DNA of 44,985 nucleotides from SAR324 cluster bacterium (GCA_028280735.1 JANQLH010000033.1:1-44985); one strand, 5' to 3'; counted from the first letter of the stretch, positions 8,002 through 18,070 are shown. Notes: generated by a model not told the origin, from the sequence alone. Numbers and translations: made by a program.

Positions 8002-9075
8002 TCATCCTTTGTTCTCCTCTTTTTGAGAGTCCTCCAAGCGTTTGATCCTTTTAAACAGACTATCCAGGCTGTTAATCAGTGCCTGCACCTTCCGCCAGAC
8101 GTGAAGTGGACGTGAAGGCATACCTGCCACAATCTCGTTATCGTTTGTTTTTGAAGTGACCAATGTTCGTGCCAACAAGGTAACCTTGCTTCCCAAAACC
8201 AGGTTATCTCGCACACCGGACTGTCCCCCCATCATCAAGTGACTTCCTGTTTTTGTACTACCTGCAATACCCGATTGTGCTGCGATTAGAGAATCTTCTC
8301 CCAATTCCACGTTGTGAGCTATGTGGATAAGGTTATCCAGCTTTGATCCCCTGCCGATAACTGTCTGCGTGAACCGTGCCCTATCAATCGTGGTGTTTGC
8401 ACCTATTTCCACATCATCTTCAATCACTACCCCTCCAACCTGCGGTATTTTCAGGTTTTTGCCATCTCTTTGAAAAAAACCAAATCCGTCTGCCCCAATA
8501 ACGACCCCGGGATGCAAAATTACTCTGTTTCCAATGCTTGATTCCTCTCTAATGGTAACGTTGGGATAAATCAGGCAGTCATTTCCGATTGTTGATCCGT
8601 TCATTATCACTGTCCCTGCATGAATCACCGTATTATCTCCTATGGAAACGTTGTCATAGACAACAGCACAGCCGTCAATTGTTACGTTTTTGCCCAACTT
8701 GACATTGTCACCTAGGTTAGCCTGAACGCTGATTTTTTGGGAGCGTGTCGTTCCAGGATGCAGTATTTCGGCGGCCAAACAATGATGGAGCATGGGGTCA
8801 TCGGAGAACAACAGATTATGACTTTTACTTTTTAGATCAGAAGGTACTATAATCGCAGCTTGGGGAGAGATTTCAATATCGGAAAGCTGCCTTTTCCTGG
8901 AATCAAAAATTCCTGCGGGTGTGGGCAGATTAGCAAGTTCGTTGGGATTGGTAATATAGGATAATCCCCCCTGGTTGATGTTTTCAAGTCCGCAAACATG
9001 TGTAAGTATCGTTTCGCCATATCCCGAAAACTTTAATTCAAGTCGTTCACTCAGTTTCTCTAGTGTTATTCCCAT
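8002..9075 (-). CDS. lpxD: UDP-3-O-acylglucosamine N-acyltransferase LpxD
   Basis: LpxD adds the second hydroxyacyl chain, from acyl-ACP, to UDP-3-O-acyl-glucosamine in lipid A synthesis. The 357-residue protein has the family layout: an N-terminal uridine-binding domain (about 1-100), then a left-handed beta-helix built of hexapeptide repeats (about 115-300, for example [12 protein letters not shown] and GANTTIDRA), then a C-terminal helix. The catalytic histidine is H254 in [12 protein letters not shown], and GADGFGF is the typical glycine-rich turn. No other lipid A gene is adjacent, unlike the common lpxD-fabZ-lpxA cluster. The gene shows that the host makes lipid A. Confidence 0.95.
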   Translation of the reverse strand: MGITLEKLSERLELKFSGYGETILTHVCGLENINQGGLSYITNPNELANLPTPAGIFDSRKRQLSDIEISPQAAIIVPSDLKSKSHNLLFSDDPMLHHCLAAEILHPGTTRSQKISVQANLGDNVKLGKNVTIDGCAVVYDNVSIGDNTVIHAGTVIMNGSTIGNDCLIYPNVTIREESSIGNRVILHPGVVIGADGFGFFQRDGKNLKIPQVGGVVIEDDVEIGANTTIDRARFTQTVIGRGSKLDNLIHIAHNVELGEDSLIAAQSGIAGSTKTGSHLMMGGQSGVRDNLVLGSKVTLLARTLVTSKTNDNEIVAGMPSRPLHVWRKVQALINSLDSLFKRIKRLEDSQKEENKG

Positions 9076-9314
9076 TTCAAACCGATACTTTGTTTTTTAA
9101 TTATGTTACTATACAAAACTATATTGTTGATCATTGAGTTTTACCGGACATGCAGAAAAATCATGAAAAAAGCCTGTTCTTTTGTATTTTATAACGAATT
9201 TCGAAGCGGAGATTGTAATCTTCAATCACATCATCTTGTTATCGTCTAAGTGGTTTGATTAACCAGTCATATTTTGATAGCATCTTTTTTAAATTCGATA
9301 TACAAGAAAAACAA

Positions 9315-9932
9315 ATGGCAGGCAACTTGAATAGATTCAGCCGTCAATTGACACGCTCTTCTGAGAACACTGATCACCATGTCCAAAAAATGAAGCTTCC
9401 GGATATAAATAAAAAAAGAGCCAATCTGAGAGTCCAATACCTTACATTAATAGGGTATATGGCCCGGATAGACGGGAAGTTCGATGAAAAGGAGAAGAAC
9501 CTTCTCAAGAAAATGGCAGACAGGTTCCAATTATCAGAAAAGAATAAGAAGCTGATCTTTTCTCAGAAGGAATTTGATGAAAAACAGATTAACGAAACGT
9601 TCCAGGAACTGAAGAAAAACAGGCTTCATTACAGCTTCATACTTGACTTGATTTCAATGGCCATGGCCGATGGAATTATCCTGGAGCCGGAACGAATGAT
9701 GCTGTCACAAGTGGCACGGTTAATAGGGCTCAAACACGAGGAATTTCATAACCTTATTAACTTTGTACAAGCGACATCAAATTTAAATGATGATAATCAT
9801 AACGATCCTATGTTCCAATATGTTATTGAAATGTTTTTTGAATGGGCCAGGCAAAGAGATGTTACTCTATACAAGCAGACGACATTCGCTATCAACGATA
9901 AAGTGGATTGGTTGCTGAAAAAGGACTTATAG
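9315..9932 (+). CDS. TerB-like domain protein
   Basis: About 205 residues. The central part has two matching helical halves, each with an acidic Asp-Gly turn: YMARIDGKFDEKEKNLLKKM and MAMADGIILEPERMMLSQVA. This is the signature of the TerB/TerB-like fold, an all-helical domain with acidic metal-binding potential that is found in tellurite-resistance operons and as a helper domain at membranes. No ter genes are nearby, so tellurite resistance should not be assumed. The ATG at 9315 is used; an in-frame TTG at 9255 would add 20 residues, and neither has a good ribosome binding site. Divergent from lpxD. Function unknown beyond the fold. Confidence 0.68.
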   Translation: MAGNLNRFSRQLTRSSENTDHHVQKMKLPDINKKRANLRVQYLTLIGYMARIDGKFDEKEKNLLKKMADRFQLSEKNKKLIFSQKEFDEKQINETFQELKKNRLHYSFILDLISMAMADGIILEPERMMLSQVARLIGLKHEEFHNLINFVQATSNLNDDNHNDPMFQYVIEMFFEWARQRDVTLYKQTTFAINDKVDWLLKKDL

Positions 9933-10033
9933 CTCTCAAGATCAATTCTTTCTTTACATAAAGACATCAGGCATCAAATAAAGATTGACATAAAAAACAA
10001 CCCTTACTTGTTGTATCTACATTTTTATCGTTC

Positions 10034-11476
10034 ATGGCATTGATCACAAAAAGGAAAATTCTTGACGGTGTTTTTCTCTTGGAAATACCGGAAGCCGAGC
10101 TACGACTGCTTTGCGGATGCCCATCCGACGCCATTAAGCATCTTGCAGCCAAAGGTTTGCTTCCCATGGCGGAGAAAGACGGGGTTAAATACGAATCGGG
10201 CCCCAATGCCATCCTGCTTTCCGACGTCATGATTCAAAACGGCGAACTCTGCAATCTCTCCGAGTTTCCGGTTCTTCACATGTTTTACAACCAGGGGATG
10301 ATCCTTCCCGGTCATCCGAATAGCTCCTCCACACCTATTTTAATCGGAAAAAAATCCTTTGTTGATGCGCAAATGGATTACATTTTCGTAGGAAACTACG
10401 GCCTGGTAACGGAACAGGAATTTAGGGAAGTTGGCGAAACTGAGGAGTTCGCCTCTGAATACTTGACGATGAAACTGAAGTTTGCCCAAGGAAGATTTAT
10501 TCCTTCAGACGAACTGATGACCGGACTTTATCTGAATGATGAACCATTAGAGATTAAAAAAGGTGTCTTTATAAAACGAAACAAATTAAACCATTTTACC
10601 ATTAGTTATAAAGATCAATCTGTTAAGGTTGATCTTAATCTAAAACGTCATCACAAATACAAACCGTCATATACCCTCCCCAAAGTTCGATTACCCAATT
10701 ATTATTTTGCCATTATCCATTCCGGTGAAGGAGACGGGTGGGATCACACGCGACCTTGTTTAAGCAGCATCATCATGTACAACCGCAAATTGTTCCTAAT
10801 GGATGCAGGTCCAAATATTTTGTGGACTCTTAAATCTTTCGGGATCAAACCTCAACAAATTGAGGGGGTTTTCTTTACCCATGTTCATGATGACCATTTT
10901 GCAGGGCTTCATTCGCTGATACACCCTAAGCGGAAAATCAAAATATTTGCAACTAATACCGTCAAATCAACCATTGTCACAAAACTTAATTCACTATTCA
11001 AAGGCAGTGACTTGGATTACAACGATTGCATGCTTTTTCATGATTTGGACCGGGAGGTATGGAATGACTACGGCGGATTGGAGATACAACCGATACCGTC
11101 CGCACACCCTATTGATACAACTATTTTCATTTTCAGGGTGAAGGCAAACAATGGATACAAATCTTACGGACATTACAGTGATATTGTCGCTTTGAATTGG
11201 CTGGAAAAAATGAAAGCAACGGCAAACAAGCCCGGCATCACTGATGAGTATTATGAAAAAATCAAAGAATCCTTCAAAATCAAAGTGAATGTCAAAAAAA
11301 TCGACGTTGGTGGACCGGTCGTTCATGGAGATGCTGAAGATTTCTTAGATGATGATTCCGATCGACTGGTTATGGGACATACCCACACCCCTTTTACATC
11401 CAGACAGTTGGAAATTGGAGATGAGGTGACATTTGGGGAGATCGACGTCTTGATCGACTCAAAGCCTTCCCGATAG
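10034..11476 (+). CDS. MBL-fold metallohydrolase with uncharacterised N-terminal domain
   Basis: A 480-residue protein. The C-terminal part (about 222-475) is a metallo-beta-lactamase fold. FLMDAGPN precedes the metal motif THVHDDHFAG (H283, H285, D287, H288); H358 follows in PSAHPID and D383 in YGHYSDI. GHTHTPF (H449/H451) is near the end. The two-metal site appears complete, so it is probably an active hydrolase of phosphodiester or related bonds, like RNase Z or cyclic-nucleotide phosphodiesterase relatives. Residues 1-220 hold a separate domain with two segments rich in Gly/Pro/Asn (PVLHMFYNQGMILPGHPN, YIFVGNYGLVTE) that I cannot name. The substrate is unknown. No clear ribosome binding site precedes the ATG. 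Confidence 0.8.
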   Translation: MALITKRKILDGVFLLEIPEAELRLLCGCPSDAIKHLAAKGLLPMAEKDGVKYESGPNAILLSDVMIQNGELCNLSEFPVLHMFYNQGMILPGHPNSSSTPILIGKKSFVDAQMDYIFVGNYGLVTEQEFREVGETEEFASEYLTMKLKFAQGRFIPSDELMTGLYLNDEPLEIKKGVFIKRNKLNHFTISYKDQSVKVDLNLKRHHKYKPSYTLPKVRLPNYYFAIIHSGEGDGWDHTRPCLSSIIMYNRKLFLMDAGPNILWTLKSFGIKPQQIEGVFFTHVHDDHFAGLHSLIHPKRKIKIFATNTVKSTIVTKLNSLFKGSDLDYNDCMLFHDLDREVWNDYGGLEIQPIPSAHPIDTTIFIFRVKANNGYKSYGHYSDIVALNWLEKMKATANKPGITDEYYEKIKESFKIKVNVKKIDVGGPVVHGDAEDFLDDDSDRLVMGHTHTPFTSRQLEIGDEVTFGEIDVLIDSKPSR

Positions 11477-11589
11477 AAGTCTACAACAAGTCTATTGTTA
11501 CTCCAGCCATCTTATTGAACAATCCAAGATCCTGCTTACACGGATCAAAGCAATTCAAACATCCGGATTACACGAAAAGCACAAATCCC

Positions 11590-12867
11590 ATGGAGTTTAA
11601 AAAATCACTAGTTATACCCGTTTCGGGCCCCATAGACAGCAAGATTCGCATTCCCGGTTCAAAAAGCCTAACCAATCGAGCGTTACTTATTGCATCTTTG
11701 GCAAAGGGAAAAAGTAAACTATCCGGCCTATTGCACTCCGATGATACGCATTACATGATTCAAATCTGCAAATCATTGGGGATTCGCTGTGAGATTGATG
11801 GTGAAACTGTTTTTATCAAGGGTTGTGACGGAGACCCGGGCCCTTGGAGTGAGGAGTTATATGTAGGAAATGCGGGGACTGCAGCACGGTTTTTAACGGC
11901 CATGTTACCTTTGGGAAAAGGCGATTATATTCTCAATGGCAACGAACGCATGCAACAGCGCCCGATCATTGATCTGATTGTCGCCCTCAACAAGCTGGGA
12001 GTTGGAGTTAAAGATATCAACAACACGGGTTGCCCCCCCGTGCAAATAACCGGGGGCGGCTTGAAGGGCGGAGAACTCTCAATTCCAGGCGATAAAAGCT
12101 CACAATACGTAAGCGCTATCATGATGGCAGCACCCTATGCCAAAAGAGACACTGTTATTCATATTACCGGCGAACTGGTTTCACGTACCTACGTAGAAAT
12201 GACCCAAAGAATTATGATCGAATTTGGGGCTGACTGTGCTTGGCAAGATAAGCAAACTCTTCGCATCACTCCTCAAAAGTACGAAGGGCGTAGCTATGAA
12301 ATTGAAGGCGATGCTTCATCAGCCTCTTATTTCTTCGGTATGGCGGCTATCACCGGTGGTAGAATTAAAGTAAAGGGCTTAACAAAAAACAGCTCGCAAG
12401 GCGATTTAGGATTGCTGGATATTTTAGAAAAGATGGGCTGTCAGATATCCTGGAATGGTGACGAAGTAAGTGTCCAGGGAAAAGACCTGTCAGCTGTGGA
12501 CGTTGATATGAATACTATGAGTGATGTTGCTCCGACTCTGGCTGTTGTCGGCCTTTTTGCGAAAGGCACTACAATCATCCGTAATGTCGGCAATATGCGT
12601 ATTAAAGAATGTGACAGAATCAGTGCTGTAGTAACTGAATTGAGAAAACTGGGTGCTTCGGTTGAAGAATGGGAAGACGGTTTGAGCATTAAAGGTAATT
12701 GCCAACTCAGGGGTGAAGCATTGGCAACTTATGATGATCATCGTATGGCAATGGCGTTTTCATTGGCCGGACTAAAAGTCCCCGGGGTGACTATTTTAGA
12801 TCCCGGTTGCGTGTCAAAAACCTTCCCGAGCTTTTACGATGTGTTCTTACCGCTGATCCAAGGGTGA
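11590..12867 (+). CDS. aroA: 5-enolpyruvylshikimate-3-phosphate synthase AroA
   Basis: AroA joins shikimate-3-phosphate and phosphoenolpyruvate in aromatic amino acid synthesis. The start at the ATG at 11590 gives 425 residues, the normal length (MEFKKSLVIPVSGP). Motifs in order are PGSKSLTNRALL (substrate-binding Lys/Arg), GNAGTAARFLTA, GDKSSQYVSA, NSSQGD, RIKECDRI and ATYDDHRMAMAF. The GNAGTAARF form, with Phe where E. coli has Pro101, is closer to the fungal AROM and some environmental AroA proteins. Its 3' end overlaps the convergent M16 peptidase gene by 34 bp. No other aro genes are adjacent. Confidence 0.95.
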   Translation: MEFKKSLVIPVSGPIDSKIRIPGSKSLTNRALLIASLAKGKSKLSGLLHSDDTHYMIQICKSLGIRCEIDGETVFIKGCDGDPGPWSEELYVGNAGTAARFLTAMLPLGKGDYILNGNERMQQRPIIDLIVALNKLGVGVKDINNTGCPPVQITGGGLKGGELSIPGDKSSQYVSAIMMAAPYAKRDTVIHITGELVSRTYVEMTQRIMIEFGADCAWQDKQTLRITPQKYEGRSYEIEGDASSASYFFGMAAITGGRIKVKGLTKNSSQGDLGLLDILEKMGCQISWNGDEVSVQGKDLSAVDVDMNTMSDVAPTLAVVGLFAKGTTIIRNVGNMRIKECDRISAVVTELRKLGASVEEWEDGLSIKGNCQLRGEALATYDDHRMAMAFSLAGLKVPGVTILDPGCVSKTFPSFYDVFLPLIQG

Positions 12868-14216
12868 AGCTTTGCTTTAAGCATGTTTTCCTCTTGCTCT
12901 CCCCAGGGACCGACCAGGACAAAGGTTGTCAGATTTTGATCCAATACTCGTCTGAGTGTAGAAAAAACGGTATCGATAGTAATATTCGACAACCCGGGCA
13001 GGATGTCTTTATATTCAGCTCCGGATGGATTTAGTCTTGGCATTAAAGAATCATACAAAATACCCTGGGCAGTATCGTTATTACACTCCAAAGCTGCTTT
13101 GTATCGAGCTTTAGCAACCCTCAACTCCTGTTCCGTGATTCCTTTGGCTAAAAGGTCTTTAATTAATTCAACCAAGGCATCCATCAACTCGGACAACCGG
13201 CTTGTACCGACAACAGACTGGATTGACATAATCATCCCCTTGTTGAAATAGGTAGAATCTAAAGAAATGTCATATACCAGTCCCTTTTCCTCTCGAATCA
13301 TTCGCTGTAGTCGACTGCTATTACCCCCGTCCAATATCCTGTGAAGGAGTTCATATTGAATCCGGAGATCTTGAGTTAGCTCATATACCGGAAATGACCA
13401 TTGAATGCTGAATTGATTGTCTTTGTCACTGACCAAGGATAGTTGATTTCCCGGTTTCGGCTTGGCGAGGATTTGTGAATACTGATTTTTCTTTTTAGCT
13501 TTTCCGGATGAAAACTGATTGCTAACGGCATCTATGATTTGATCCAAATTAATGTCTCCGGTAATCCCGATAATCAAATTGGATGGAACATAAAAACTTT
13601 CGTGCCAGTCAATCAGATCCTGCTTTGAGATTTTCTTGACCGTTTCGAGCGTTCCAATAATCGGCATTCCCATTGGGTGATTAGGCCAGAGGAGGTTTGA
13701 TGTCAAGCTATCCAAATCAATTAATCTGTTTTCTTCATTATAATCCCCCAGAATCTCTTCCAGAATAACGGATCTCTCTGTTTCCAATTGTTCAAAAAGT
13801 GGAAACTGGATGAACTGGCAAAATCTTTCAATTCCTTGCTCCAAATAATCAAGGTGTATATCCAGCCAGAACTCTGTTTGATCAAACGAGGTGGCCGCAT
13901 TGAATTCACCGCCAAGCTCTTCCATTTTTACACTCATGGTGGCTGCATCGCCAAGCTTTTCGTTACCGCGGAAAAGCATATGCTCCAGAAAATGGGAGAT
14001 GCCGCTGTTTTCCCTGGTTTCATAAACCGAACCAACAAAAACAAAACACCTTAAACTAACGGTTTTAACACCCGGAAAAGATACCAGGCTTAAGCCAAGT
14101 CCGTTTTTAAGTGTGATAAATTGGGATTGGTAGCGACTATCCCTGTTTGAGGAGCCTTTTCTAAAAATAGAAGCCATTTTAGCGGTGATAGAGTTTGACA
14201 TTCTTGATTTAAACAT
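12834..14216 (-). CDS. M16-family zinc peptidase (insulinase/processing-peptidase type)
   Basis: A 460-residue zinc protease. The inverted zinc motif is HFLEH: H75, E78, H79, with the third ligand E155 in ERSVILEEILGDYNE, at the family's usual spacing. The later Arg/Tyr region is also present (RILDGGNSSRLQRMIREEKGL and LVYDIS). Members may work as two-subunit clamps or single chains; bacterial single-chain members are cytosolic or periplasmic. No signal peptide is seen, only a basic start. It lies about 35 bp downstream of the transaldolase gene on the same strand, so the two probably share a transcript. The start is uncertain between the ATG at 14216 and a GTG at 14225. Confidence 0.9.
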   Translation of the reverse strand: MFKSRMSNSITAKMASIFRKGSSNRDSRYQSQFITLKNGLGLSLVSFPGVKTVSLRCFVFVGSVYETRENSGISHFLEHMLFRGNEKLGDAATMSVKMEELGGEFNAATSFDQTEFWLDIHLDYLEQGIERFCQFIQFPLFEQLETERSVILEEILGDYNEENRLIDLDSLTSNLLWPNHPMGMPIIGTLETVKKISKQDLIDWHESFYVPSNLIIGITGDINLDQIIDAVSNQFSSGKAKKKNQYSQILAKPKPGNQLSLVSDKDNQFSIQWSFPVYELTQDLRIQYELLHRILDGGNSSRLQRMIREEKGLVYDISLDSTYFNKGMIMSIQSVVGTSRLSELMDALVELIKDLLAKGITEQELRVAKARYKAALECNNDTAQGILYDSLMPRLNPSGAEYKDILPGLSNITIDTVFSTLRRVLDQNLTTFVLVGPWGEQEENMLKAKLHPWISGKNTS

Positions 14217-14251
14217 AGTGATCACCGCTTTGAAGATAAACCTTAATCAAT

Positions 14252-15205
14252 CTAAAAATCCCTCACATACTCTTCCAGTTTCACCAGATCCTTACTGAAG
14301 TTTCTAATTCCTTCTGCCAATTTCTCAGTAGCCATGGCATCTTCATTTAACATCCAGCGAAATACCTTTTCATTCATTTCAATTCGATCCAAATCAGCCG
14401 GAAAGTCCATATCCGGGCTCAGCTTTCTTGTTAGATTTTCCTGGCTTTCCATTAGTTCATCCAGAAAATTAGGACCAATTGTTAATCTGTCGCAACCGGC
14501 CAGAGCTTCGATTTCGCCTACATTTCTGAAGCTGGCTCCCATAACGATGGTATCATAGCCGAATTTTTTGTAATACTGGTAAATTCTTTTGACTGATAAA
14601 ACACCCGGATCATTTTCAGCAGTGTAGTCGCCACCCTCATTTTTCTTAAACCAATCCAAAATCCTTCCTACAAAAGGCGAAATCAGAAAAGCTCCTGCTT
14701 CAGCACACGCGATAGCCTGGCCAAAGCCGAATAACAACGTCAAATTGCAGTTAATTCCCTCTTTTTCCAAAACTTCAGCAGCTTTAATGCCTTCCCATGT
14801 TGCAGCAATTTTTATCAGAACTCTATTTCTGGATATACCTTCCTTTTCGTATAATTCAACCAGTTTTCTGGATCTGTTGATTGTTTCTTCAGTGTGGAAT
14901 GAAAGTCGAGCATCCACTTCAGTGGAAACTCTGCCGGGAACAGAGTTTAAGATTTCCTTGCCAAAATTTACTGCCAATTTATCTAATATGTTTTCCAGTT
15001 CCCGTGCCAAGCCGCCACCCTGATTCTTTCCATATGTGACTGCTTCAGCTACAAGATCACGATATTGTTCCATTTGAGCAGCTTTAAAGAGAAGGGAGGG
15101 ATTCGTAGTCGCATCCTCGGGTTTGTATTGCCTGATTGAATTGATGTCCCCGGTATCCGCAACTACGATTGTCATATCTTTTAATTGGGAAAGCTTGTCA
15201 GCCAT
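14252..15205 (-). CDS. tal: Transaldolase
   Basis: Transaldolase moves a dihydroxyacetone unit between sugar phosphates in the non-oxidative pentose phosphate pathway. The 317-residue length and sequence match the TalA/TalB subfamily: [26 protein letters not shown] near the start, the Schiff-base lysine K132 in [12 protein letters not shown] (the same number as in E. coli TalB), then [21 protein letters not shown] and [11 protein letters not shown]. An AGGAGG precedes the ATG by four bases. The M16 peptidase gene follows on the same strand after about 35 bp; no functional link between the two is known. Confidence 0.96.
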   Translation of the reverse strand: MADKLSQLKDMTIVVADTGDINSIRQYKPEDATTNPSLLFKAAQMEQYRDLVAEAVTYGKNQGGGLARELENILDKLAVNFGKEILNSVPGRVSTEVDARLSFHTEETINRSRKLVELYEKEGISRNRVLIKIAATWEGIKAAEVLEKEGINCNLTLLFGFGQAIACAEAGAFLISPFVGRILDWFKKNEGGDYTAENDPGVLSVKRIYQYYKKFGYDTIVMGASFRNVGEIEALAGCDRLTIGPNFLDELMESQENLTRKLSPDMDFPADLDRIEMNEKVFRWMLNEDAMATEKLAEGIRNFSKDLVKLEEYVRDF

Positions 15206-15394
15206 GTAACCTCCTGTTGGTCTTAACGATGTGAAGAAAATAGGTTTGTTGGATGTTGTTGCTCAAATGCTGCCTGATCTTAAACAAGTAAGGTTTATAA
15301 GAATCGTTCTGCTATTGGAAACGCTTGTAAGGTCGATTCAAATGTGCGAGGTTTTTATTTTCCTAGAGTTAAGATTATTCCTTGAGATCAATTT

Positions 15395-16135
15395 TTGGCA
15401 AGGCTATCTGTGTCCTATTTCATTTTCGAAGATGTAATCAATATAAATCAAAAGTTTACACTAAAAGGAGAAGAAGCTCGACACCTGCTGAGTTCTCGTA
15501 GAATTCAAATAGGGGAACTAATCGAGATTCAGGATATAAACCTCCGTCGGTTCCATGCCTCTGTAGAGTCGGTCACCAAAAGAGATCTGGATTTGTTACC
15601 AATAAAAGAAATAGAAACGGTTCCGGAGTCTCCATTAAAAATTAACCTTTTCCAAGCATTGATTAAGGAAAAAAACCTTGAGTTGGTACTTCAAAAGACA
15701 ACTGAGCTGGGAGTATCCACAATTAACGTTTTCCCCGGTGCTTTTTCACAGCGTTTAAAAAAAGATCCACAAAAACAACTGAATCGTTGGAATAAGATTT
15801 GTGTTGAAGCATGCAAACAATCAGGCAGAACAAAACCTCCCGTGCTAAGCTACCGGGAATCATTAAACGAACCGGCCTCCGAGTATTTTGCTAACAAATC
15901 CATTCCAACCCTGGTTTTCGACACTGAAACAAACATTACCAAACTCAGTAAAATAGACATACCTGGCAAAGAGGTAAACCTTCTGATTGGCCCCGAAGGA
16001 GGGTGGCAAAGAGGTGAGATTGACAAAAAGAAAATGCTTGCCGTCAACCTGGGTTTGAGAACATTGAGAGCAGAAACCGCAGCAATATCTGCCGTAACAC
16101 TTTTGCAATTCCTTTATGGAGACCTTGGACAGTAA
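15395..16135 (+). CDS. rsmE: 16S rRNA (uracil1498-N3)-methyltransferase RsmE
   Basis: RsmE methylates N3 of U1498 in 16S rRNA near the decoding site, as a SPOUT-fold dimer. The 246-residue length fits. The C-terminal SPOUT knot shows NLLIGPEGGW and LGLRTLRAETAA, which bind S-adenosylmethionine. The N-terminal PUA-like part has FTLKGEEARHLLSSRRI. The start is taken as a TTG (MARLSVSYF), which gives the family's usual opening; a GTG five codons in is the alternative. It is divergent from tal with about 190 bp between, and no other translation gene is next to it. Confidence 0.92.
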   Translation: MARLSVSYFIFEDVININQKFTLKGEEARHLLSSRRIQIGELIEIQDINLRRFHASVESVTKRDLDLLPIKEIETVPESPLKINLFQALIKEKNLELVLQKTTELGVSTINVFPGAFSQRLKKDPQKQLNRWNKICVEACKQSGRTKPPVLSYRESLNEPASEYFANKSIPTLVFDTETNITKLSKIDIPGKEVNLLIGPEGGWQRGEIDKKKMLAVNLGLRTLRAETAAISAVTLLQFLYGDLGQ

Positions 16136-16273
16136 ACAAATCAACATCATGATGATTATATGTTTGGAGACCAAATCCACCATACCGTTTGATCCCAGCC
16201 GTTGCTAAAGCTGTCAGTTGACGATAAAATTGACCAGGTATTTAAGTTTATTAATCAAGAGAAGGAGTAGGTG

Positions 16274-17143
16274 ATGCACTATGAAGGAAATATGATCCGA
16301 CCTCCCAGCGAGGCGAATAGTATCCTTTTGCAAGTTACAGTTGGCTGTTCTCATAATAAATGCACATTTTGTGGAGCTTACAAGGGCGAACGATTCAAAA
16401 TCAAACCCATGGACATTATCATGGAAGACATCAAATTTGCCTCACAATACTGCCAACAGCAAAAGCGGCTGTTTTTATGCGACGGTGATGCCATGATAAT
16501 CTCCCAGAAAAAACTACCCGGCCTGCTAAAAGAAATAAAATCACAGGTACCCTGGGTTAACCGGGTGGGAACCTACGCAAACGCGAAAAGTCTGAAGCGC
16601 AAGACATTGGATGAACTGAAAGAAATGAAAAAACTGGGACTTGGCATTATCTACATGGGCTTGGAATCGGGAGATGATGAAACCCTGGCCAATGTCCAAA
16701 AAAAGGGAACCGCAAACGATATGATTGAACAGGGCAGAAAGGTCAAAGAGGCTGGGATAAAGCTATCTATTACCGTTTTACTTGGCTTAGCCGGGCCAGA
16801 ACGCTCCTTTATCCATGCCAGGGAAACCGGAAAGGTCCTTTCAGCTATTGATCCTGAGTACGTCGGAGCTTTAAGCCTTATGCTTACGCCGAATACTCCT
16901 TTGTATGAAGATTGGAGGGCCGGTGATTTTGAACTGATCGACGCTAAAGGGATGCTTGTGGAGTTAGGCACGATGATAGCCCATACTAATTTATCCCGCG
17001 GGTTGTTTTTTGCAAATCACGCTTCTAACTATCTCCCTATCAAGGCCCGTCTTCCCAAGGAAAAGGAAGAAACAATCCGACTGATTGAGCAGGCCATAGA
17101 CGGCAAAGTCCCCCTAAAACCGGAAATGTTCCGGGCTTTGTAG
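16274..17143 (+). CDS. Radical SAM enzyme (B12-free, Elp3/MiaB-like domain)
   Basis: A 289-residue radical S-adenosylmethionine enzyme. The 4Fe-4S cluster cysteines are C25, C30 and C33 in VGCSHNKCTFC, an unusual C-x4-C-x2-C spacing that is typical of one conserved bacterial subfamily related to HemN-like and Elp3-like enzymes. Later motifs fit the TIM barrel: FLCDGDAMI, GIIYMGLESGDDETL and LSITVLLGLAGPE. The start is the ATG at 16274, six bases after AAGGAG; a GTG just before it is in frame but less well placed. The substrate is unknown. It ends only 9 bp from the convergent cysteine synthase gene. Confidence 0.88.
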   Translation: MHYEGNMIRPPSEANSILLQVTVGCSHNKCTFCGAYKGERFKIKPMDIIMEDIKFASQYCQQQKRLFLCDGDAMIISQKKLPGLLKEIKSQVPWVNRVGTYANAKSLKRKTLDELKEMKKLGLGIIYMGLESGDDETLANVQKKGTANDMIEQGRKVKEAGIKLSITVLLGLAGPERSFIHARETGKVLSAIDPEYVGALSLMLTPNTPLYEDWRAGDFELIDAKGMLVELGTMIAHTNLSRGLFFANHASNYLPIKARLPKEKEETIRLIEQAIDGKVPLKPEMFRAL

Positions 17144-17152
17144 ATGATTTGA

Positions 17153-18070
17153 CTATGGAGGGCATTCAGCACAAACGGATCGATAGACTTCAGTAGAGAG
17201 ATATCGATCCCCACGATCAGGGAAGATAGCAACCACTGTTGATCCCCTGGGAAGATCCTTTGCAATTTCCATGGCACCCCACATGGCAGCTCCACTGCTT
17301 ATCCCGCAAAACAATCCTTCTCGTAAGGCTAAATCCCGAACTGTATCAAAAGCTGCTTCATCCGAACAATCAACCTTTCGGTCCAATAGGGCGGGTTCGT
17401 AGATTTTGGGAACTATGGCTTCATCCATATTTTTAAGTCCCTGCACACGATGGTTCATGGAAGGCTCAATACCAACCACACTGACTCCGAATTTATTATC
17501 TCGACAATACCTGGAAATCCCCATTAAGGTCCCGGTTGTCCCCATACCGGCGACAATGGCGTTAACCTGACCGTCGGTATCATTTATGATCTCAGGTCCG
17601 GTGCTCTGATAATGGGCTTTCCAGTTGGCAGGATTCGAGAACTGGTCAGGCATGTAATAAATATCACCTTGCTTATCAATAATGCTATGAGCTCTTTTGA
17701 TAGCGCCATCAGTCTTATCGCAACCCGGAGTTAACTCCAGTTCCGCTCCCAAAGCAATTAAAATGGATCGCCTTTCCACACTGACGCAGGCCGGCATTAT
17801 CAACTTAATTCGAAAACCGAGAGCGGAGGCTATCATAGCCATGCCAATTCCCGTGTTTCCGGAGGTTGGCTCAAGTATTACTTTTCCCTCGCTTAGCTTT
17901 CCGGATTCCATTGCCTCTTTCAGCATATGGTAAGCAGGTCGATCCTTAACGGAGCCACCAGGATTGGCACCTTCCAGTTTACCCAGTATTCTTACCCCGG
18001 TTTTCTTCGAATCCCATATTTTACGGATTTCAACAGTGGGTGTGTTTCCGATAACTTCGATGATACTCAT
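17153..18070 (-). CDS. Cysteine synthase (O-acetylserine sulfhydrylase, CysM/CysK family)
   Basis: A PLP enzyme that makes cysteine from an activated serine and sulfide or thiosulfate. The start at the ATG at 18070 (after AAAGGAAA) gives 305 residues. The PLP lysine is K42 in NPGGSVKDRPAYHML. The substrate loop TSGNTG is at 69-74 and the phosphate loop GMGTTGTLMG is present. GISSGAA follows near residue 270. The NPGGSVKDRPA form is closer to CysM than to classic CysK, so the sulfur donor is uncertain. The protein ends with a Cys pair, C300/C303 (SVCAECPP), which I do not place in the core family. Confidence 0.92.
   Translation of the reverse strand: MSIIEVIGNTPTVEIRKIWDSKKTGVRILGKLEGANPGGSVKDRPAYHMLKEAMESGKLSEGKVILEPTSGNTGIGMAMIASALGFRIKLIMPACVSVERRSILIALGAELELTPGCDKTDGAIKRAHSIIDKQGDIYYMPDQFSNPANWKAHYQSTGPEIINDTDGQVNAIVAGMGTTGTLMGISRYCRDNKFGVSVVGIEPSMNHRVQGLKNMDEAIVPKIYEPALLDRKVDCSDEAAFDTVRDLALREGLFCGISSGAAMWGAMEIAKDLPRGSTVVAIFPDRGDRYLSTEVYRSVCAECPP

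Noticed and set aside
9315-9932. Tellurite-resistance gene cluster
   Set aside because: Only a TerB-like domain is present; no terA/C/D/Z neighbours are seen.
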